From: Dictyobacter formicarum
GTDB lineage: Bacteria; Chloroflexota; Ktedonobacteria; Ktedonobacterales; Ktedonobacteraceae
Assembly (NCBI RefSeq): GCF_016587435.1
Contig: NZ_BNJJ01000006.1
Coordinates: 124,001-188,000 of the forward strand
Direction: 5' to 3'
DNA length: 64,000 nucleotides
Below, piece after piece: positions 58,757-64,000 of this stretch. The notes under the pieces were generated by a model. That model worked only from the letters and a program-made list of their open reading frames with translations. It had not been told where the DNA came from and ran no database searches. Position numbers and translations under genes: made by a program. Within the stretch, counting starts at the first letter, position 1. Each line of letters starts with the position of its first letter.

Positions 58757-59935
58757 TTAGACGGCGGCGGGCGTTTCCTGTCCGCTCTCGACGATGTAAG
58801 CCAGATCGGCATCGGTAATGTACTTTTTCTGGTCGGCCAGAGCCACAAAACGGCCATAGGCGGATTGCAGTTGCTCGGCACTGAGCTTGTAACCAAGTTG
58901 GCGTAGGCGAGCATCGAGTCCGTGACGACCAGAGTGTTTGCCCAGGATCAGGTTGGTATCGTTCCAGCCGACAGATTGCGGCGTCATGATTTCATAGGTC
59001 ATACGGTTCTTCAGCATACCATCCTGATGGATGCCCGCCTCATGCGCAAAGGCATTCATGCCAACAATGGCTTTGTTGGGCTGGACCAGGATACCTGTGA
59101 GCTGGCTTACGAGCTGGCTGGTAGAGAGCAGCTCGTGCGCATTGATACGCGTATCTACTGAGCCAAATGTGTCGGGACGGGTGCGCAAAGCCATGACCAC
59201 TTCTTCTAAAGCAGTGTTGCCCGCGCGCTCGCCCAGGCCATTGACAGTGACCTCAACCTGGCGCGCCCCACCTTTGATGGCGGCCAGCGTATTAGCGGTG
59301 GCCATGCCCAGATCATCGTGGCAATGGGCACTGAGGGTCACTTGCTCCATCCCAGGCACGCGTTCACGCAGCATATGGAAAAGCTCCTCATATTCGTGCG
59401 GGAAGGTATAGCCAACGGTATCGGGAACGTTCACCGTTGTAGCGCCTGCCTGGATGGCGGCTGCAAGGACCTGGCACAGGTAATCACGATCACTGCGTGT
59501 CGCATCCTCGGCCGAAAACTCAACGGTCGGGCAGAGGCTGCGCGCATAAGAGACCATGGCGCGTACACGCTCCAGAGCCTCTTCCCGGCTGATACAAAGT
59601 TTATGTTGAAGATGGATATCGGAGGTAGCAAGGAACACATGGATAACAGGCGCTTCAGCGTCACGAATAGCTTCCCAGGCCGCATCGATGTCGCTCTTAT
59701 GAGCACGCGCAAGAGCAGCTATCGACACGCCGCGCACCAGGCGAGCAATGGCTTTGACTGCCGCAAGATCGCCAGGAGAAGCTGCAGGAAAACCCGCTTC
59801 AATAATATCAACATTCAAACGAGCAAGTTGTTGAGCAACTTGAAGTTTTTCAGCCGTGGTCAAAGTTGCGCCAGGAGACTGTTCGCCATCGCGCAGAGTT
59901 GTATCAAAAATTTTAACTACTGCAGGATCTTCCAT
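58757..59935 (-). CDS. leuA: 2-isopropylmalate synthase, short form without regulatory domain
   Basis: Condenses acetyl-CoA with 2-oxoisovalerate. The start is ATG 59935, with AAGGAGGG eight bases upstream; 392 residues. The TIM-barrel motifs are present: [56 protein letters not shown], and [15 protein letters not shown]. It ends after the accessory region ([15 protein letters not shown] [14 protein letters not shown]) and lacks the LeuA_dimer domain, which in long LeuA gives leucine feedback. Homocitrate synthase or (R)-citramalate synthase are alternatives, but the ilv context favours LeuA. Confidence 0.87.
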   Translation of the reverse strand: MEDPAVVKIFDTTLRDGEQSPGATLTTAEKLQVAQQLARLNVDIIEAGFPAASPGDLAAVKAIARLVRGVSIAALARAHKSDIDAAWEAIRDAEAPVIHVFLATSDIHLQHKLCISREEALERVRAMVSYARSLCPTVEFSAEDATRSDRDYLCQVLAAAIQAGATTVNVPDTVGYTFPHEYEELFHMLRERVPGMEQVTLSAHCHDDLGMATANTLAAIKGGARQVEVTVNGLGERAGNTALEEVVMALRTRPDTFGSVDTRINAHELLSTSQLVSQLTGILVQPNKAIVGMNAFAHEAGIHQDGMLKNRMTYEIMTPQSVGWNDTNLILGKHSGRHGLDARLRQLGYKLSAEQLQSAYGRFVALADQKKYITDADLAYIVESGQETPAAV

Positions 59936-59965
59936 GGTTTGTTCCCTCCTTATAACCATGTTCCA

Positions 59966-59987
59966 GATGAGGCCCGTTGGCCTCATC
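59966..59987. terminator. Hairpin between ilvC and leuA
   Basis: GATGAGGCC and GGCCTCATC are exact complements with a four-base loop, between the ilvC stop and the leuA ribosome site. It may modulate read-through or mRNA stability within the operon. Confidence 0.5.
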
Positions 59988-59989
59988 CG

Positions 59990-61027
<1,038 letters not shown>

Positions 61028-61055
61028 TTAAAATGTAGTAGATTCACAATCACAA

Positions 61056-61073
61056 GGCCCCTACGATGGGGCC
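61056..61073. terminator. Hairpin between ilvH and ilvC
   Basis: GGCCCC/GGGGCC with a six-base loop, in the 72-base gap between the two genes. There is no T run, so it is more likely an mRNA processing or stability element. Confidence 0.4.
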
Positions 61074-61084
61074 GGGACCCACTG

Positions 61085-61633
61085 CTAGTTTGTAGCGACG
61101 TTGCGCGCGATCGCGACGGAGCCCGAGCGGGCAACGTCGCGTATACCATACTTTTGGAACGTCGCCAGAGCCTCAGCGATCTTTGCCGCGTCGCCAGTCA
61201 CTTCCAAAGTAACCGCCTCGGGGATCGCATCGATGACGACGGCACCAAATGGCTGGCTGGCAGCGATGATCGTATTACTATCAGCTGTCGCTGTCTCAAC
61301 CTGGATCAATGCCATCTCACGAGTAATGGCCTGCTCGGAGCTAATATTAGTCACATGCTGCACATCAATCACCTTGCGGATCTGGGCCACCAGGTGATCC
61401 ATCACAACTTCAGCGTCCTTCACCTGAGCCGTAACACGGAACACCTCATTCTGAGTATCGGGTGCGATCGACAGAGACTGCAGCATTGAGCGACGCCGGC
61501 GCAGCACGCCAACCACTCGATCAATGGCTCCCGGCCGATCATGGACAAGAATGATCAGAGTATGGATTTTCTCGGTTCCCTGTGGAGCATTTGAATGATG
61601 CGCCCTGGGTGTAGTCGTAGCACTATTACTCAT
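61085..61633 (-). CDS. ilvH: Acetolactate synthase small (regulatory) subunit
   Basis: Regulatory subunit of IlvB. The start is ATG 61633 (AGGAG nine bases upstream); 182 residues, overlapping ilvB by eight bases. The ACT domain reads HTLIILVHDRPGAIDRVVGV and LRRRRSMLQSLSIAP; the C-terminal domain includes EVTGDAAKIAEALATFQKYG and an RSGSVAIAR ending. The Asn usually found in valine-binding (ENxPGV) is replaced around HDRPGAI, so feedback may differ from that in enterobacteria. Confidence 0.93.
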   Translation of the reverse strand: MSNSATTTPRAHHSNAPQGTEKIHTLIILVHDRPGAIDRVVGVLRRRRSMLQSLSIAPDTQNEVFRVTAQVKDAEVVMDHLVAQIRKVIDVQHVTNISSEQAITREMALIQVETATADSNTIIAASQPFGAVVIDAIPEAVTLEVTGDAAKIAEALATFQKYGIRDVARSGSVAIARNVATN

Positions 61634-63416
61634 GTTTAGGGTTCTCCTGTGCCGTTTCCTCAATCATATCAGTGATTGCCTTACCAGGAGCAACCATGGG
61701 ATACACGTTCGCTTCCGGCTCAATAATAAATTCAACAACCACGCTGCCCTCTGTCTCCATGGCTTCGCGAATAGCGGGCTCAACATCCTCACGGCGCTTC
61801 ACCCGAATGCCCTTCAAACCATAAGCATCGGCCAGTTTCACATGATCCGGTCCACTCATTGGTGTCTCAGAATAGTTGCGAGAGTGGAAAAACTGCTGCC
61901 ACTGGCGTACCATACCCAGGTAGCCATTATTCATAATCGCAACTTTGACCGCGACCCCCTCTTGCTGCAAGGTGGCCAGTTCCTGAATATTCATCTGGAT
62001 ACCGCCATCACCAGCAACAGCCCAGACAGGAGCATCGGGCACCCCCATTTTGACGCCCATTGCAGCCGGCAATGCAAAACCCATTGTCCCCAGCCCGCCA
62101 GAAGTAATATGGCTGTTCTGCCTGGTCCACTGATAGAAGCGAGCGGTCCACATCTGATGCTGACCCACATCGGAGACCACAATGGCCTCGCCATCAGTCA
62201 CCTTGTGAATAGCACTTAGAATGTTGATAGGATCGGGAAGCTCTTCGTCGCGTATGACCTGCCTACCACGCTCATCGTCAGCCGCTTCCCAGGAACGGAT
62301 CTCCTGCAACCAGTCGCGATGATCACCAGCCTCGATCGCCTCGGTCAGAGCCGCCAGAGCCACACGGGCATCGGCTACCATCGGTACCTCAGCCACCTTC
62401 ACTTTGTGCATTTCTGAAGCATCGACGTCAATATGAATGAGCTGAGCATGAGGCGCAAACTTCGTGACATCGCCGGTAACGCGATCATCAAAACGCAGGC
62501 CAACACCAATGATCAGATCAGCGGCACCAATCGCGTGATTGGTATGGGCCGGACCATGCATGCCGGGCATACCGATATGCAGAGGATGATTATCGGAGAA
62601 AGCGCTCAAGCCCAGCAGAGTAGTGATGACTGGTATAGATGCCTTCTCAGCAAACGCTTTCAACTCGGCATATGCGTTTGACAGGATGACACCATGTCCC
62701 GCCATGATTACTGGCCGCTTTGAGCGAGCAATCAACTCAGCGGCCCGGGACAAGAGATACTCAGATGGAGGCTCGCACTGAGCCGCGACCGTATTCAGAT
62801 ATTCGTCCGAGGTCATATGCTCAGATGGGCGATAGGCGGTTCTGGCGAATTGCACATCCTTTGGCACATCGACCAGCACAGGACCAGGGCGGCCGCTGCG
62901 GGCGATGCGAAAGGCTTCGTGCATGACAGGAGCCAGTTCCTCAACGTTACGCACCAGAAAATTATGCTTGGTGATTGGCTGTGTCACACCCAGTATATCT
63001 GTCTCCTGAAAAGCATCACGACCAATAAAGCTGCGCGCTACCTGGCCGGTAATCGCAATCATCGGCACAGAATCCATAAACGCGGTCGCCAGTCCCGTTA
63101 CCAGATTGGTCGCCCCTGGACCGCTGGTAGCCACACAAACGCCCACCTTACCAGTTGCGCGAGCGTAGCCATCGGCGGCATGCGACGCCGCCTGCTCATG
63201 GCGAACAAGGACATGATGCAGAGCTGGATAAGACGTAATCGCATCATAGAACGGCATAATGGCGCCACCCGGATAACCATACATTAAATCGACGCCTTCG
63301 CGGATCAATGTCTCACAAATGATCTCACTGCCGGTTAATTCACGAACTTCATCCTCATGTTGAGCAACCTGATAAGTTGTACCCTTCTTCTGAATATCCT
63401 TTGCAGCGATTGCCAT
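61626..63416 (-). CDS. ilvB: Acetolactate synthase large subunit
   Basis: TPP- and FAD-dependent first common step of branched-chain amino acid synthesis. The 596-residue protein has YGYPGGAIMPFYD, the catalytic Glu in VRHEQAASHAADGYARATG, GPGATNLVTGLATAFMDSVP, and the TPP/Mg motif GDGGIQMNIQELATL ending in NNGYLGMVRQWQ. The start ATG 63416 follows AGGAGG. It heads the ilvB-ilvH-ilvC-leuA operon and is preceded by a terminator and a Leu/Ile/Val-rich open frame. Confidence 0.97.
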   Translation of the reverse strand: MAIAAKDIQKKGTTYQVAQHEDEVRELTGSEIICETLIREGVDLMYGYPGGAIMPFYDAITSYPALHHVLVRHEQAASHAADGYARATGKVGVCVATSGPGATNLVTGLATAFMDSVPMIAITGQVARSFIGRDAFQETDILGVTQPITKHNFLVRNVEELAPVMHEAFRIARSGRPGPVLVDVPKDVQFARTAYRPSEHMTSDEYLNTVAAQCEPPSEYLLSRAAELIARSKRPVIMAGHGVILSNAYAELKAFAEKASIPVITTLLGLSAFSDNHPLHIGMPGMHGPAHTNHAIGAADLIIGVGLRFDDRVTGDVTKFAPHAQLIHIDVDASEMHKVKVAEVPMVADARVALAALTEAIEAGDHRDWLQEIRSWEAADDERGRQVIRDEELPDPINILSAIHKVTDGEAIVVSDVGQHQMWTARFYQWTRQNSHITSGGLGTMGFALPAAMGVKMGVPDAPVWAVAGDGGIQMNIQELATLQQEGVAVKVAIMNNGYLGMVRQWQQFFHSRNYSETPMSGPDHVKLADAYGLKGIRVKRREDVEPAIREAMETEGSVVVEFIIEPEANVYPMVAPGKAITDMIEETAQENPKHE

Positions 63417-63440
63417 AATTCCTCCTGAAAATTTTAACTA

Positions 63441-63470
63441 TAAAAAGGACCTCCCATGCTGGGAGGTCCT
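63441..63470 (-). terminator. Intrinsic terminator in the ilvB leader
   Basis: AGGACCTCCC pairs exactly over 10 bases with GGGAGGTCCT around a five-base loop, followed on the minus strand by TTTTT. It stands 25 bases before the ilvB start, so it must be bypassed or regulated for expression: the hallmark of an attenuator. CTCCC in its first arm can pair instead with two GGGAG segments upstream (63508-63513 and 63521-63525). Confidence 0.8.
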
Positions 63471-63515
63471 CGTCAGGATACCTTCATTGGATTGGGGTGG
63501 CGTCTTTGCTCCCGT

Positions 63516-63839
63516 TTAATCTCCCTGTGCACTTCTTGTGGCCATCTGAATGATTCGCCCTACCAGACTCTCAAGCCCTATGAGTCCGGTAAGGCCCATA
63601 AGGAGGAGGCTAATAATGACCACAAGCCCTATAACAAGGGAAACGGAAATTAATAAGGGAATAAGCACAAACAAAGAAACCGACGTGATTACGTCGGTTT
63701 TCAAGATATTAGTTGTTGCGTTTGCGCTTGCAGCCGCACCACATGCCCACATACTCTGTGCAGGCATAGAAAAGGGCATATGTCGAGAGGGACGTTGATT
63801 AGCATTCATCGCCATCTCCATTCCATATGACATTGCCAT
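63516..63839 (-). CDS. Putative ilv leader peptide (attenuator) or small membrane protein
   Basis: A 107-codon open frame directly before the ilvB terminator, with an AGGAGA ribosome site eight bases upstream of ATG 63839. Residues 1-44 are Met/Ala-rich. In residues 45-98, 32 of 54 are Leu, Ile or Val (for example LFVLIPLLISVSLVIGLVV). The stop lies 45 bases from the terminator. A 10-bp perfect hairpin (63677-63700) is inside the frame. The composition and position fit a leader peptide for ribosome-mediated attenuation. A short hydrophobic membrane protein is the alternative, and the peptide is longer than known leaders. Confidence 0.6.
   Translation of the reverse strand: MAMSYGMEMAMNANQRPSRHMPFSMPAQSMWACGAAASANATTNILKTDVITSVSLFVLIPLLISVSLVIGLVVIISLLLMGLTGLIGLESLVGRIIQMATRSAQGD
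63677..63700 (-). promoter_or_regulatory. Hairpin inside the ilv leader frame
   Basis: AAACCGACGT and ACGTCGGTTT are exact complements with a GATT loop, followed on the minus strand by a T-rich stretch. It could be a pause hairpin that keeps RNA polymerase with the leading ribosome, or a first terminator. Confidence 0.5.
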
Positions 63840-64000
63840 CGTTTTTCTCTCCTGTTTTCAACAAAACATGTGGTACAAATCTAATATAATTTTTGAAGCA
63901 ATTTGTGTATTTACAGATACACCATTAGCAACTTTGCCAGAGCATTCTGCAATATCTCTTTGTGTTTTCGAGGATACATCACCTGGTAAATAGTTGTCAA
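63840..64000 (-). promoter_or_regulatory. Upstream part of the ilv leader
   Basis: AT-rich sequence with TATATT (63883-63888 on the minus strand). A TTGACA on the minus strand sits at the window edge (63995-64000) but has no good -10 at 16-18 bases. The promoter cannot be fixed from this window. Confidence 0.3.

Noticed and set aside
63417..63840. T-box riboswitch in the ilvB leader
   Set aside because: The conserved AGGGTGG-type T-box sequence and the specifier-loop layout are not visible; the terminator/leader-peptide arrangement explains the region better.

Overview
The window looks like chromosomal core sequence from a member of the Chloroflexota, most probably a Ktedonobacteria-type bacterium. 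This is inferred from the mix of genes: a sigma-54 factor, the MurT/GatD lipid II amidation pair of monoderm-type walls, an RqcH (NFACT) protein, a long-form ribosome hibernation factor, peptide-binding lipoproteins, GGDEF and receiver proteins, and Zn-ribbon proteins. Base composition is close to even. I saw no rRNA, tRNA, CRISPR array, prophage or intact transposase.

Layout. 0.1-7.7 kb: rpoN facing rqcH, then gmk-glpX and an NAD-type isocitrate dehydrogenase. 7.8-15.3 kb: topA; divergently murT-gatD and a gene fusing a ClpX-type zinc finger to an unknown domain; hpf. 15.3-22.6 kb: a decayed IS200/IS605-like end, a small CxxC protein, nrdR, a cNMP-binding protein, a large TPR protein and two unrecognised helical proteins. 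22.8-31.5 kb: a peptide ABC importer (two paralogous binding lipoproteins, two permeases, two ATPases). 31.5-36 kb: two single-domain receivers, a ThiF-like adenylyltransferase and metG. 36-42.2 kb (minus strand): acetyltransferase and ROK kinase, the tsaE-tsaB-rimI-tsaD t6A cluster, a zinc-ribbon protein and YraN. 42.6-48.4 kb: yebC-ruvC-ruvA, thiL, an ABM-like protein and a receiver-GGDEF protein. 49.3-53.8 kb: a hydrolase-fold protein, an XPB-like helicase, an atypical thioredoxin, a mannose-6-phosphate isomerase and a membrane protein. 53.8-64 kb (minus strand): ilvB-ilvH-ilvC-leuA, then thrB-thrC and a frameshifted membrane glycosyltransferase.

The most interesting content is largely non-coding. 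(1) The ilvB operon is preceded by a 107-codon open frame with a good ribosome site. In its second part 32 of 54 residues are Leu, Ile or Val. Its stop codon lies just before an intrinsic terminator, with competing GGGAG segments beside the stop, as expected for ribosome-mediated attenuation. (2) A family of long perfect hairpins (23-30 bp arms, usually 3-9 nt loops) recurs in six intergenic regions. The arms differ in sequence from copy to copy but are always self-complementary, and they sit between shared flanking modules. (3) At several genes (icd, a receiver gene, manA, less perfectly rpoN and a GNAT gene) the last codons and the stop codon are part of a hairpin whose other arm is an inverted copy of the coding end. 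(4) A separate inverted-repeat element of about 194 bp lies upstream of thrB, with a partial copy near rqcH.

Several proteins lack a hallmark residue: a receiver with Glu in place of the phospho-Asp, a thioredoxin with SNAC for CGPC, a hydrolase with Gly for the nucleophile Ser, and a GGDDF cyclase motif. All functional statements rest on motif recognition by eye; no database search was run.
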